Assembly (NCBI GenBank): GCA_028455995.1
Contig: JABELC010000014.1
Coordinates: forward strand, 186,001-250,000
Direction of reading: 5' to 3'
Origin: Scleromitrula shiraiana
Lineage: Eukaryota > Ascomycota > Leotiomycetes > Helotiales > Sclerotiniaceae
DNA length: 64,000 bases
Shown: positions 23,823 to 35,220 of the stretch, piece by piece
Layout: each line of letters begins with the position of its first letter
Numbering within the stretch: the first letter of the stretch is position 1
Translations under genes and position numbers: made by a program
The notes under the pieces: model-generated
The model's database searches: none
Told to the model about the DNA's origin: nothing
What the model saw: only the letters and a program-made list of their open reading frames with translations

Positions 23823-26113
23823 ATGGATCAACCATTGTCATATAATGATGATGAACATATCGAGAGTGTATGTTTTAGTCCACCCTCCCCGTCGCGTCAC
23901 GGTCCCATTGAACGTTGTTGGTTTCCTACATCTACATTTACTAATTGTTTTTGATGTTTTCAGAGATTGATGAAATCACATTGCTTGGAGATGGCATATC
24001 AGGACTCATTACAGAAGAGAGAGTTGGTTGATAAAGATGAAATGAGCCGACGATTAAGAGTTCAAATTATTCTGTTAGAAAATGAGAATGAGGAAATACA
24101 TTTACAACTAGCCTCGGGGGAAGATCGAATTGATGGATTAGAGGAAGAAAACGACAATTTCAAAACCCAACTGGATCAAGCTCGAGACAATGTAGATAAA
24201 CTGGAGACAAAATTGAGACTACAAACGCGGGACTTGAACAACGTAAAGGTATGGGATTATTTTGGAGTTGATGAACTTGATTGCTGACGATTTCTGTATA
24301 GGCGGAACTAGAGTCAATGAGTGGGGTATCTATGGATTCAACGAAGGTTCTTACAGAGAAATTGGCCCTGAGTAGAGAGATGGCTGTGTTAAAACCAGAG
24401 TTGGAACATTTACGTTCTCAACTGGCACATCAACAGTCGGTCCTAGCAGAGAAGTTGGCTTTACAACGACAAGTTAGTACATTGGAAGTGGACTTGGAAG
24501 CAGAACGGCGGGCCTTGAATCGTGCGACGCAGAAAAACAATGATCATACAAAAGAGCTTGAACTGCAACAACAGATTGAGAATTTGCAGAGAGAGCTTTC
24601 CGATGAAAAGCGGGAGAGAGAGAAGGCCACGAAAGATGCTGAGAAGGCCGCTTCAACACTCGAAAAAGAGCTTACACAAGAGAAGCGAGAAATCGAAAAA
24701 CGTCGTAAAGAAACAGAAAAAGAATCAGAGACTATTCGAAAAGAACTTGTCCAGGCGAAACGCGAGATTGAGAAAGGTCGAAAGGATGCAGATAAGGAGT
24801 TAGATGCTCTCCGAAAAGAACTTGTACACGCGAAACGCGACAACGAGAAAGTTCAAAATAATGGCGACAAGGAATTAGAGGCTCTTCGTAAGGAGCTTGA
24901 AGAGCTTGCACAGGCTAGACGAGACAGTGAGAACGACCAGAAAGACAGAGAGAATGAGTTAGAGACTCTCCGGAACGAACTCGCGAATTCTAAACAAAAA
25001 GACCAGAACGGCCAGAGAGATGGGGAGAAGGAAACCGAGAATCTTCGAAAAGAATTCGCACAAGCAAAGCGAGAAATTGAGAAAGCCCATAAGGAGACGC
25101 AAAAAGAATTGACCACCGCTCAAGCTTTAGTTGGTACACTAGAAGACAAAGTCGACCAACTCCGAAAAAAACTACGTGCAGTGAAAGAGCAATTGAAGGA
25201 ATCTCATGCAGAGCTGAACGAAGCACGCAATGCAGCAACGAAAACTTCCACTGCTTCCAACCAAGATGCTGTTCCAGCAAAGAACTCCCGCAAGAGAACT
25301 GTCAGAGAGATGAGTACGGATATTACCATTGGTACACCTGATGGGGTTGCTGGACGAGGAAAGCGTGCTACAACAAAACGTGGCAGGATTGACCAGACAG
25401 TGTTGGGAGAGAAGTCGATGTTTTCCATTACACCTTATTTAAACAAGACTATCAACATGACCTCAGATTCGCCAGGAAGTCAAAAGTCAAATGAACATAT
25501 ACAAGACGAAGAAGTTGAGCCAGAAATCGGAACGCTTGAGAAGGAGTTAAGCCTAAAAGATTTGCCGGAAGTTCCACGCGAGGATGAACCAGTATCTGTA
25601 CCTGACACTAAACCAAAGCCAAAGGCAAGGAAGAAGTTATCAGACAAGCTAGCTGCCGAGAAGAAGATATTGGGTGAAGCTAAGGCTGCTACCAAAAACA
25701 AGAAATCAATCACACAGAAAGCCAGGGCACGTGCTACTCTAGAAAAAGTCACAGAAGAAGAAGATGGAGATGAGAATGAGCAGCCAAGGGAAGCCGAGAG
25801 TGAAGACTCAGAAGAGCCAAAGAATGTTAAGCCTGCGAAGATGCTGCCTAAGATTACGGGGGAGGAGCCGGAACCGAGAAAGATGAAGCGCAAGGTTTTG
25901 GGGGGCGGGAAAACGTTGTTTGATGATGACGACGGAGAAGCTCCCAAGAAATCGGCTAAGGCCTCACTTGGTCCAGCTAGGTTGTTAGGAAAGGGTGGTC
26001 TTGCAGGACCTAGAGGAGGTCTCAAAGGAGGATTGGGAGCTGCTGGTGGGTTTGGAGCTTTCTCCCCACTCAAGAGGGATCGAAGAGGTGCTGGGGCAAG
26101 TTTCTTGGCTTAA
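23823..26113 (+). CDS. Long coiled-coil protein of unknown function
   Basis: Three exons (23823-23867, 23964-24248, 24302-26113; introns 96 and 53 bp) encode 713 residues. The first exon is short (MDQPLSYNDDEHIES), joined by a GTATGT donor. Residues from about 20 to 400 form a highly charged coiled coil in which blocks like RKELVQAKREIEKGRKDADKE recur several times, a segmental internal repeat. After a linker comes SMFSITPYLNKT (about residue 485), then an acidic and lysine-rich tail with KKRK-like basic clusters, suggesting a nuclear or chromosome- or microtubule-associated protein. The last about 50 residues are glycine/leucine-rich and end FSPLKRDRRGAGASFLA. I do not recognise a named family; repetitive Glu/Lys/Arg sequence gives spurious similarity to myosin or SMC tails. 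A kinetochore or spindle role is speculation only. Confidence 0.85.
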
Positions 26114-26536
26114 GCTGCGCGGTGTTGTGTGCAACCAAGTATCAATCTTTAGGCGTTTAGGATAGAAGAGCAGAGGACCTCTGGGATGGCGTCATGTGTG
26201 TTGTGGCTAGGTTTTATGTAAATAACGAATGCAGAACGAGAGGCAGAAATAACCCTTTTAAGGTTATAATTTCAACAGATTTATAGCTGCATATATGTTC
26301 CATGAATCCGAATTTATTAAAACTCTCCACCTTTCAGTATATATATATACTAGTAACCAATGAGCTATAATAATGCCCTTGTTAAAATTGTTTGTTCATG
26401 CCTACAATCTTTCACATGTTGTATTGATTGAAAGGGTCTAAAGCATGTTGTGGTTTCACTGTACCGAGAAACTCAAGTAAACTTCCCCCACCAAACTCCG
26501 AGTCTACAGCAAACAACTATTTGTACCGGCAACCAC
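26114..26536. other. Intergenic, 3' end of the coiled-coil gene and promoter of MRM2
   Basis: The interval separates two plus-strand genes and contains a short TATATATATA run near 26340. Nothing else is recognised. Confidence 0.45.
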
Positions 26537-27833
26537 ATGCTGTCAAAGCGACTGATACCAAGAGTCTTGTCTGTCAGGCTCGAGGAAAGGTTACTTATTA
26601 AGCCATGCATTGTTAGCAAAACCATCCTTCCTGGCTTGATTACTCAACATTCCATCTCTCAGTCCCGGCATGCAACCTCCTCGTCGTCAACAAGATGGAA
26701 AACCAGACAAGGAAAAGATTCGTTCGCTCGAGAAGCCAAAGTCCAAGGATTGAAGAGTCGAGCTGCATTTAAGCTACTTGAAGTGCACACCTACGTATCT
26801 AAACCACTCGGAGCAATTACTAACCGGCTATCGTACAGATTGACTCCAAGTATAAAATTTTCAAAACAGGCCAGACAGTAGTTGATCTTGTGAGTGTTTG
26901 CATGGTTTCCAAATAGTATGGGATGTTAAGATGTTCCAGGGTTTTGCGCCAGGCAGTTGGTCACAAGTATGTTCTCAGGTATTTCATTTATTCTCAAGAT
27001 AGTGCTCACACGATGTGTGTATAGGTAGCAGTTGAGCGCACGAAGCCCAATGGACGAATCGTGGGTATCGACATAATTCCCGCACAACCGCCCAAAGGCG
27101 TATCAACTATTCAAGGAAATTTCCTTTCTGTCGGTGTTCAAGAAGAAGTAAAACGATTCCTACTCGATCCTGACCGTGGCCGACCACGGAAATCCATTTT
27201 CGATGAAGACCTTACCCAAGTTAACGACGAGGAACCCAACTATATCGACCTTGAACGCCATGCAGACGATGAGCCAGACCTTGATGCAATTGGGAAGAAG
27301 AACAGCAAGGCGCGAGAAGAACAAGAACAAGGAAAGATGGTAGATGTGGTTTTAAGTGATATGTCCGAACCCTGGGAGCAAACAAGTGGTTTCTGGAAGA
27401 GAAGTCTAAGTGACCCGTATATTAGGATGAAGAACACAACCGGTATCAAATTTTCTGATCATGCTGGTAGTATGGTATGTTATTTTGGAGATATGATTAA
27501 GATCTATGGCTTCATTCTAATGTTCATTAGGATCTTTGCGCTGCGGCTTTACGGTTTGCGTTTGATACACTACGAAGGGGTGGACATTTTGTGTGTAAAT
27601 TCTATCAGGGTTCTGAGGATAAATTGCTTGAGCAACAATTGAAAAAGATGTTTGGCTCTGTGCGTAGGGAGAAACCAGAGTCATCTCGGAGTGTGAGTGA
27701 AGTTTTCGATAAGGTTGCTATATATTTGCTTATACATAATACGTAGGAGTCGAAGGAGGCATATTTTGTGGCTCTTAGGCGAAAGGAGAAAGTAAGTGCT
27801 GAAGATTTGGGTTTCATTGATGGTGTACAATGA
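26537..27833 (+). CDS. MRM2: Mitochondrial rRNA 2'-O-methyltransferase (FtsJ/RrmJ family)
   Basis: SAM-dependent 2'-O-ribose methyltransferase of the FtsJ family, probably acting on the mitochondrial large-subunit rRNA. Six exons: 26537-26782, 26839-26889, 26940-26966, 27025-27474, 27531-27692 and 27747-27833; introns are 50-58 bp. The product is 340 residues. The N-terminus (MLSKRLIPRVLSVRLEERLL) is basic and hydroxylated like a mitochondrial presequence, which favours MRM2 over the cytosolic SPB1 and TRM7 paralogues. The K-D-K-E catalytic tetrad is present: Lys in SRAAFKLLE, Asp in VVLSDMSEP, Lys in FVCKFYQG, Glu in SKEAYFVA. The SAM-binding loop GFAPGSWSQ is encoded by a 27-bp micro-exon. 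A charged insert (about residues 150-210) precedes VVLSDM. An upstream in-frame GTG was not taken as the start. Confidence 0.92.
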
Positions 27834-28121
27834 TTGTAGAATTAAACAAATTTCATGATTGAGCGGTTAATGAAGTCATCGATGCATTGCAACATATATT
27901 CAAGAATTTCACGAATAATAATAATATGGGGGACATCGGATTCATAATTGCTACTTTATATTTGCATTGATACATTGGTTTGCTTGTAGTGATCAAATGC
28001 TAAAACGGCGCTGGTTATGCAGCACGTAACCAGTAGCACCTCGACGTCCCTCCAAACTTCATTTAAGTATCTAGACGAGTAAAGCCAGAAGTTTTTAACC
28101 TCATCCCCTTCAATGGTGCAT

Positions 28122-29005
28122 TTAGACCTTGAAACCTCTGGAACGTCTGCGACCACGAGCCTTCTCGAACTTACGTCCCTTAGACTCAACATATGGTTTC
28201 TGTAGTATATATATTAGCATGCGTGTATACGAAGCATTTCATCTTCTCTTTACCTTGTGGCTGTGGGGTCCGAAGCCGAAGTGCTTGAATGCTTCTCTGG
28301 CGTTCTTTGGTCCTCTAAGGAGGAGGGTGTTGCTTCCGGTTGGGGATCGGAGAGCCAATTGGTCCAAAGTCAAAACTTCACCACCGGCAGCGAGGATACG
28401 GGCACGGGCGGTAGCAGTGAATCGGAGAGCAGCGACGCTGACCTTTGGGACAGTCAAGAGACGGTTGTCATCAGTGACAGTGCCAATAACAACAACGGTT
28501 CTCTTCTCCTCCTTGGCGCTGTGAGCAACAATTCGGGAGATTGAGACAGGAGGTCTGTTGATGCGGGACATAAAAAGTCTGCGGAGAACGACCTTGTTGA
28601 AGGAAGCATCGGTACGGCCTGAAAAAAGTCAAAAAGTCAGCATACATCAAAGTTCATCCAATTCGTATAAGATTGACTTACGGGCCAAGAAGCGGTAGAG
28701 CTTTACGAGCAACTTGAGGTAAACATTGTCACTCTTTGGTGCCTTGCGGTGAGTGCTGCGGACGTGGTGAGCGTCAAGATCGATACCTAGTTAAAATCCC
28801 TCGTCAGCCTATGATCAAGCATGCTCAGTACATCGGTCTCTTTGCGCGAACGCAGACACAATGTTACGCAGATAATCAAAATCTTTACAACACAACAATT
28901 CAATTTTCAATCTTTCGACCTCAAATTTAATCATCGTAATCGCAAAGATATTTGACTCCCACTTGCACACGATGGCTGGAATGGATATAGAAACCACATA
29001 CCCAT
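28122..29005 (-). CDS. RPL18: 60S ribosomal protein eL18
   Basis: Structural protein of the large cytosolic ribosomal subunit. Four exons: 29002-29005 (only ATGG), 28682-28786, 28254-28618 and 28122-28199, with introns of 215, 63 and 54 bp. The product is 183 residues, the usual fungal length. It reads MGIDLDAHHVRSTHRKAPKS at the N-terminus, LARRTDASFNKVVLRRLF mid-protein, TVPKVSVAALRFTATARARI, and the basic end KGRKFEKARGRRRSRGFKV. Splitting right after ATGG, with a long first intron, is typical of fungal ribosomal protein genes. Codon choice is strongly C-ending (GTC, CTC, CGC, AAG), as expected for a highly expressed gene and unlike its neighbours. Confidence 0.97.
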
Positions 29006-29428
29006 GATTGGCGATTTGAGGGTTTGTCGTCGAAAAGGTGTCGAAAGTTTGTCGTTGTTAAATCCAAGGAGGAAATATAATTTTGAAGAAATTGAAAAGT
29101 CGTTGTGGGGCTTGAGCTGTTCGCTTAGAACCAAAATTTTCCGAAAAATGTTTGCCTGATGCCTGATAAAGTTATGGCCTGAGAATTGTTTAGACCGATG
29201 TACCGAAATCTGGAATATAGGTTTGGTTCATGAATTAATACACCCCCTGGTGGTACATAGTATGTAGTGACATATTGAAACATAAATAGAGATAGTATAG
29301 ATGTTGGTCAACATTACTTTCAGCTCTGGTGAACGGTTATTCATCACTAAATATGGCTTACCTACCCCGTAGTCAGCTGGGCATCAGTCTATCAATCAGT
29401 CAAGCTACATAATACCCTACTCATTAGG

Positions 29429-29476
29429 TATGTATGTGTATGTATGTATGTACGTATGTATGTATGTATGTATGTA
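29429..29476. repeat. (TATG)n microsatellite
   Basis: About eleven imperfect TATG units with one TACG and one TGTA interruption, in the RPL18-carrier intergenic region. Confidence 0.85.
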
Positions 29477-29900
29477 GAGCATCAGGTATGTAGAGTGATT
29501 GCATAGAATCCATTTGCTATGTAGTAGGTATCTTTCTAGCTACCCGTGGACCATATATATTCGTAACTCCTAGCATAACCACCCTTATCTCTGTCCACTC
29601 ATACCTAGGTAGATTCTACATGTAACCCCTAATGCAGTAAATCAATAGTTTTAGGGTGATTTTGTAGGAATATAGATTTAGATGTTTTTGACTTGTCCCC
29701 GTCTCTATTCTCCCTCCCCCTTTACCTCTCAATATCACTACAATTAAAATGCTCCGAAGTTTGAAACCTTAACCGAAACTCCTCAGTGATGAATCTTCCT
29801 GGTGTACCTGCTGCTACATACTATATAAATACCTACTATAGGTAAAGTATCTCATTTGTATATCATATAAGGAGGGTACCATGTATGTAGATAGTGCCTA

Positions 29901-29955
29901 CTATGTAGGTACTATGTAGGTACTATGTAGGTACTATGTAGGTACTATGTAAGTA
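29901..29955. repeat. 11-bp tandem repeat, five units
   Basis: Five head-to-tail units of CTATGTAGGTA; the last has a single G-to-A change. The unit contains TAGGTA, half of the palindrome that recurs elsewhere in the intergenic DNA of this window. Confidence 0.9.
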
Positions 29956-30883
29956 TGGATGCTTGTGGTCAATGCTACAGTATCCATCCGAACCATCCAT
30001 ATACTGTACTAGTGAGAAGGACAATGACATTCTTCATTCAATAAAAGTGCTTTCATCTTCTCGATAAAAGGAGCACAAAATAAGATTCTCATACAATGAG
30101 TTGCTCGACCAAAGTGCCTGAAAAATGTTTTGTCTTTATCAATCATTTGTACTGCTACGACTTATTATTATTATTACTCAAAAAGTGCGTGGTAATATTT
30201 TTTTCCCGCCTGAGCTTAGAAAACTCCGCGGTACAATATCAATTTCCTTATACTCTCCAGCTGTAATTGTACCAAGAACTTTTAGAAGAATCCCCAAAGC
30301 CCACATACATTATTTAGACCAGCACCAGCACCTCCACTACTACTACCACCTACTAATATTTAATTACTATATTAGCCTTGGAATTGCCTACCACCTACAA
30401 TAAGATTCGGGCTTCAAAGAAACACACTTCATCTCCTTTTGGTGCTCTTCTTCAATCTTCTCCTAATTGTCTTATTATCATATCAGTAAAGAACCCCTTC
30501 ACTACCTTTAATACCTACTACCTACGATAAAATCTTTCTAACTTTATTCTTTCGATATCCTTGGATCGATCTGACTAAATTGATTAAACTCCCTCGGTAC
30601 TGTTTGATCTTCTATTCGTGCTCGGTTTAAAAGAAGCCAATACTTTTTTTACAGCCTTGTAACTCCGGACGAGGAAACTTTCTCTATTGTACCAGTGCAA
30701 CGCAATCGCCAATTGATCCTCGAATTTCTTAGCAAAAGTCGCAAAATTAATATATTCTGCCGAACTTGGGATACTGTTTGCTCCCTTGGGATTTTTTTAT
30801 CATAAGCTCGCATGCGCTTTAGGATCAGGTTGTTGCGTTAAGCTCCAGGCTTGTGGCGTATAGCTTGGCTATATTTGTTGGAA

Positions 30884-32141
30884 ATGTCTGCTGTATGTTT
30901 TGAATTCTTGTTGTATATATACATACCAATACTAATATGTTTTGTTCAGCCGGGGAGTGATCTCCTCAAGCCCAAATATGGCCCTAAAGTTTTACAAATC
31001 AGAGAGCTGATCGCACAACCGGTGGTAGCGGCCTTCTGCGCTGGTGGAGTGGCAGGAGCTGTTTCTCGAACAGTTGTATCGCCCCTAGAACGACTCAAGA
31101 TTCTCTTTCAAATACAAAGCGTTGGACGAGAAGAATACAAAATGTCAGTTGGTAAAGGTCTTGCGAAAATGTGGAAGGAGGAAGGTTGGCGCGGATTCAT
31201 GCGGGGCAATGGGACCAATTGCATTCGAATTGTTCCATATTCTGCTGTACAATTTGGAAGTTATAATTTCTATAAAAAGGTAGGGATTCCAACTTGAGAA
31301 TGTAACTGGTGAACCTCCAACATGAGAGATTGGAAGGTAGCAAGACTTTCTACAAAAACAATTACTGATATTTGCTTTATTTAGTTTTTCGAATCTTCAC
31401 CAGGTGCCGATTTGAGCTCCTTTAGACGCCTTATTTGTGGTGGAGCTGCAGGAATCACTTCGGTTTTCTTCACTTATCCTCTTGATATTGTTCGCACTAG
31501 ATTATCTATCCAATCTGCGTCATTTGCGGCTTTGGGGAAGCATGGCACGAAATTACCAGGCATGTTGGCTACTATGACGACAATGTATAAGACAGAAGGT
31601 GGTGTTCTTGCTTTGTATAGAGGGATTATTCCTACTGTCGCTGGAGTTGCACCATATGTAAGTGACAACCTTTATGGCCCTCTGACGTATTTACTGACTC
31701 GTGTGCACAAGGTTGGTCTTAATTTTATGACTTATGAACATGTAAGGAAATACCTCACGCCAGAAGGAGACAAAAATCCTAGTGCTGTACGAAAGCTAGC
31801 AGCTGGTGCAATATCTGGCGCTGTTGCACAAACATGCACATATCCTTTGTAAGCTATTCACTTCATGGCAGTTGTTGAAGAAGAAAAATTAATTAATTAT
31901 CATTAGTGATGTCCTCCGACGACGCTTTCAAATAAACACCATGTCTGGAATGGGATATCAATATAAATCCATTTTCGATGCTGTTCGGATAATTGTTGCG
32001 CAAGAAGGTCTTGCAGGCATGTACAAGGGCATCGTACCAAACCTTCTCAAGGTGGCCCCAAGTATGGCAAGTAGCTGGCTCAGTTTTGAGATGACCAGAG
32101 ACTTTTTACTTACGTTGAGGTCGGATACTACTGATTTGTAA
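30884..32141 (+). CDS. Mitochondrial carrier family (SLC25) protein
   Basis: An inner-membrane solute carrier with the threefold repeat of the family. Five exons: 30884-30892, 30950-31279, 31385-31657, 31712-31848 and 31907-32141; introns are 57, 105, 54 and 58 bp. The product is 327 residues. The first exon encodes only MSA. The three signature loops are SPLERLKI, YPLDIVRTR and YPFDVLRRR, each fitting P-x-[DE]-x-x-[KR], and the matching GFMRGNG, ALYRGIIP and GMYKGIVPN second motifs are present. Sequence around VAAFCAGGVAGAVSRTVVSP resembles the group containing yeast YPR011C (adenosine phosphosulfate transport) and the SLC25A42/CoA-type carriers. The substrate assignment is tentative; the carrier assignment is firm. 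Confidence 0.9.
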
Positions 32142-32673
32142 TTCTTAACAAAAGGTTAGCTGGCACCAAAGGTCATTGCCAAGGCTATTTTTGGAAGGGG
32201 CTTTGTATATGAGGGTGGGCGCAAAGCTGGTCCTGGGTTATGGTTTGCATTTGGGTAGGCATCTGGGAGCGGGCGTATTAACATTTGGTAGAACAAGACA
32301 CAGATTAGATTCTCAAAAGACTCGAGTACTATCGATCAACGGAAGTAGGAGTATAGATGTGGTTTTGGAGTCGGTTCGAGGTTTTTGTCCAAAAAAAATG
32401 AACAATAAATTCAAGATCTGTAAACATATCAGGTTGCCAGCGGATATTCAGATGAGATTATTCGAAATACATTACAATAATAGGAATAACATATGTATTT
32501 TTGCTTCACAATATTATTTACTATGGGAAGTAGGTAGTAGGTGGTAGATAGTCAAAGGTCAATCAATATAGATAGATGTATGTAATATACATATAGCGAT
32601 ACTTTATATGTTCAGTGCATCCACTAGATACTACACTATACTGAATAGCCCAATCTTAATTACCTCAAGTTCC

Positions 32674-32727
32674 TCCTTCTTTTCTTCTTCTTCTTCTTCT
32701 TCTACTACTACTACTACTACTACTACT
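32674..32727. repeat. Compound (CTT)n-(ACT)n microsatellite
   Basis: A run of CTT/TTC units passes directly into eight ACT units. Confidence 0.9.
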
Positions 32728-32954
32728 CGCAGACCTATTAAACTCACTCATAGAAAAGAATCATAGTGGTTTCACGTGATGTCCAAGTTCATCTTACCTG
32801 CCTTGAGCCGGGCTGAGCTCATTCAAATGACGCTAATTATACCGACACCGATGCGTTCATTCGTTCAAAGAAAAGAAACCTTTTAGGCTCAAGGCCATTA
32901 TTATTAATAAGCAAGTTCTACTCTAATATCTTGCTTTGGTTTCAACTCTCCCAT

Positions 32955-33027
32955 CCATTTCCATTTCCATTTCCATTTCCATTTCCATTTCCATTTCTAT
33001 TTCCTTTCCTTCCCCCCCCCCCCCCCC
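32955..33027. repeat. (TTTCCA)n array and C16 homopolymer
   Basis: About eight hexamer units are followed by a TTTCC-rich bridge and 16 consecutive C (33012-33027). The complementary strand is therefore a G run, a common site of polymerase slippage and of assembly error. Confidence 0.9.
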
Positions 33028-33239
33028 AAAAAACCAAGACATAATAATATCCCGCCGCCCGACTCTTTAATATTTCCATCTCATTTTCATCAATTTTCTA
33101 TTTCAACTTGATCAAAATTCTTTGAATCTTCAATCGTCAATCTCTAAGAGTAGATATTGAAGACTTTTTTAAGAAGTCGCAAGAAAGAGAGTCGTCTTCC
33201 GAATATTTAAAATCATATCACATCTTTTCATTTGATAAA

Positions 33240-34536
33240 ATGTCTCGTGGTGGTGGTACTACCCTCTATGTCACAGTATGCACTCCACTCCATCCCAACT
33301 CCCCACGTTCTTTGAACACTTCAACCTCACAACAACATAAAGCTTCCAAGTTGTACTTAATTGAAGATATACTGATTTAATATAACAGGGTTTCGGCCCT
33401 GGCATCCGTGCTCGCGATCTTGCCTACGAATTCGAACGGTATGTCAACTAAATATCGATATCTCGATGATCATCATTGATTGCGATGATCAACTCCCCCC
33501 TTGTCCTCGTCCTTCCTCGTCCTTTATCCATCGAGACTTCGCTGTCAATTTCGTCTTCTGCCTGCGCGCATATATTATTCCCCCCATCCCCAGTCTCTCC
33601 ACGTTCGATCGAGCGGTCGCACAACGATACGATTATATATCTTCACATTTGTCTCGCGAATATCAAGTTCGAATTGCGGCGGATCGATCATTTATATTTT
33701 ATATCTCTTGCTCTTATCCATATACTCTCCAACATCTCCCTCTCGATGGTTCAAAAATCTAACCACACATTCGTAGTTATGGCCGTCTAGTCCGCTGTGA
33801 CATCCCAGCTCCTCGAACAGCAGCCTCTCGTCTGTGAGTCAGCTCTTAATCCCATTGATAACTACTCTAATATAGTTGACACTTGAAGTAGGTTCGCCTT
33901 CGTTGAGTATGAGTCTCGACGTGACGCAGATGATGCATACCATGAGATGCATAACAAGCGTATTGGTCGCGATGATACCCTGAAGATTGAGGTAAATATT
34001 TACTGCTTTCTTCTTACTGTCTCCATGATTATTGGCTGACTCGATCAGTGGGCTCGCACTCCTCCTTCCGCTTCTTGGCGCTTCGATTCTGGCCGGGAGC
34101 GTGACCGTGATGGAGGTAGAGATAGTGGCAGAGACCGTGGCACAACCAGCCGCCGTTCTCCTCGTCGCCGTTCAACATCCCCCAGACGTAGCCGTGGCGA
34201 CTATTCCCCTCGTAAGGACGACCGTGACCGCCGTGATCGCGACCGCGACTACGATCGCCGAGACCGAGATCGAGGCGACCGCTCACGTAGCCCAGATGAT
34301 AGGTGAGCATAGATCTTTAATAAAAGTATCATCATTCATAAGCTTACATTAATTGCTTAGGGACCGGGAGATGAAAGACGAACGTGATGATATCCGAGAA
34401 AATGGAACCAATGGAGATGACAGGAAAGGTGAATTTACACTTCCACGACGCGACAAAACAATCAACTGATACCTTCACGGCAGTTGCCATGGATTCTCCT
34501 CCACCTGCGCATGATGAACTGGACACCGCCGAGTAA
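33240..34536 (+). CDS. SR-type RNA-binding splicing factor
   Basis: RNA-binding protein of the SRSF1/Srp2-like class, acting in nuclear pre-mRNA splicing. Seven exons: 33240-33275, 33389-33438, 33777-33833, 33892-33991, 34049-34302, 34361-34428 and 34484-34536. Introns are 113, 338, 58, 57, 58 and 55 bp. The product is 205 residues. One RRM spans about residues 8-80: RNP2-like LYVTGFGP, RNP1-like SRLFAFVEYES, closing with DDTLKIEWART. Residues about 95-170 form an RS/RD domain (RRSPRRRSTSPRRSRGD, then alternating Arg and Asp). The C-terminal about 35 residues are acidic. The 338-bp second intron is far longer than the others and splits the RRM; SR genes often regulate themselves through such introns, though that is not shown here. 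Confidence 0.92.
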
Positions 34537-35220
34537 ACTGGTCCCCCCATGGTCTAGGCTTGTACGAGGCAGGAAAAGGTTTATTGTGTCATTTGGCTGC
34601 TGATAACTCCTTCTCTGCCTGAATTTACTTGTGTTTTTAGATTCTTATCCCCGAATATTTCGACTCGATTAGGGCCTTCAACTGGCGGCACTGAACATCC
34701 GACTCACCCTGAATCCATATAATTATGGCCACTTCTTTTCCTTGGTAGTTATTTGATAGCATGACAATACAAAATTGAGCACATAATTTGCACATTGATA
34801 TAACATATTCTATTGCTTGCCATGTGATGTATTGCAAATTAAATCATTTTCTTATGGTTTTCTTGACATGGGTTGTTCTTTAGAACTGCCATGGTATGCA
34901 TCATTGCCGTTACTTTTGTGCTTCAGTTAGCGGGGATAGCAATTAAAGTTGCCCAAAAATACTGAAAGTCAATCAATCACTGGAAGATAGAAGCAGTCCC
35001 ATACCAAACTCATTTGAAACAACGGGCTCTTTTCCCACACAGGCTGGAAGTATATAAAGCCTTGCTTTATACTCCATCTTCATCTTCTTGAGACTAATTC
35101 CAACTATTTTCAAGTTGTAACAATACGTGGATTCCTCAATTCATCGAAGATATATGTACATACTCTCTTTTCCCTTGCTTTACCTCTGCAACTAAAAAGC
35201 ACTCAACCACCACAACAATA
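34537..35220. other. Intergenic, no gene seen
   Basis: Contains the 3' end of the SR-protein gene and sequence upstream of the small broken ORF at 35221. A TATATAAA-like element (near 35051) with pyrimidine-rich sequence after it resembles a promoter facing right. Confidence 0.4.

Larger units (their letters stand above)
29006..30883. other. 1.9-kb divergent intergenic region with microsatellites
   Basis: Separates RPL18 (minus) from the mitochondrial carrier (plus), so it contains both promoters and the carrier leader. It holds a (TATG)n stretch at 29429-29476, a TACCTAGGTA palindrome at 29602-29611 and an 11-bp tandem array at 29901-29955. From about 30420 to 30850 the plus strand is rich in C and T, typical of fungal 5' leaders upstream of the carrier start. 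No additional gene is seen. Confidence 0.5.
32142..33239. other. Intergenic region with dense simple repeats
   Basis: Holds the 3' end of the carrier gene and the promoter and leader of the SR-protein gene. It contains a (CTT)n run followed directly by (ACT)n at 32674-32727, a (TTTCCA)n run at 32955-33002, and a run of 16 C at 33012-33027 followed by six A. The C run lies about 210 bp upstream of the SR-protein start. No gene is seen. Confidence 0.5.

Noticed and set aside
24474..25428. Several minus-strand ORFs rich in Ser and Phe opposite the coiled-coil gene
   Set aside because: They are antisense shadows of the Glu/Lys/Arg repeats of the real gene.
25390..26110. Myosin- or SMC-type ATPase identity for the coiled-coil protein
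   Set aside because: No Walker A, Walker B or motor motif is present; similarity would come only from charged heptads.
28787..29001. Intronic snoRNA in the 215-bp first intron of RPL18
   Set aside because: A near C-box (GATGATT) and CTGA motifs are present on the coding strand, but the C-box is imperfect, the spacing to a D-box is about 110 nt, and no terminal stem is evident.
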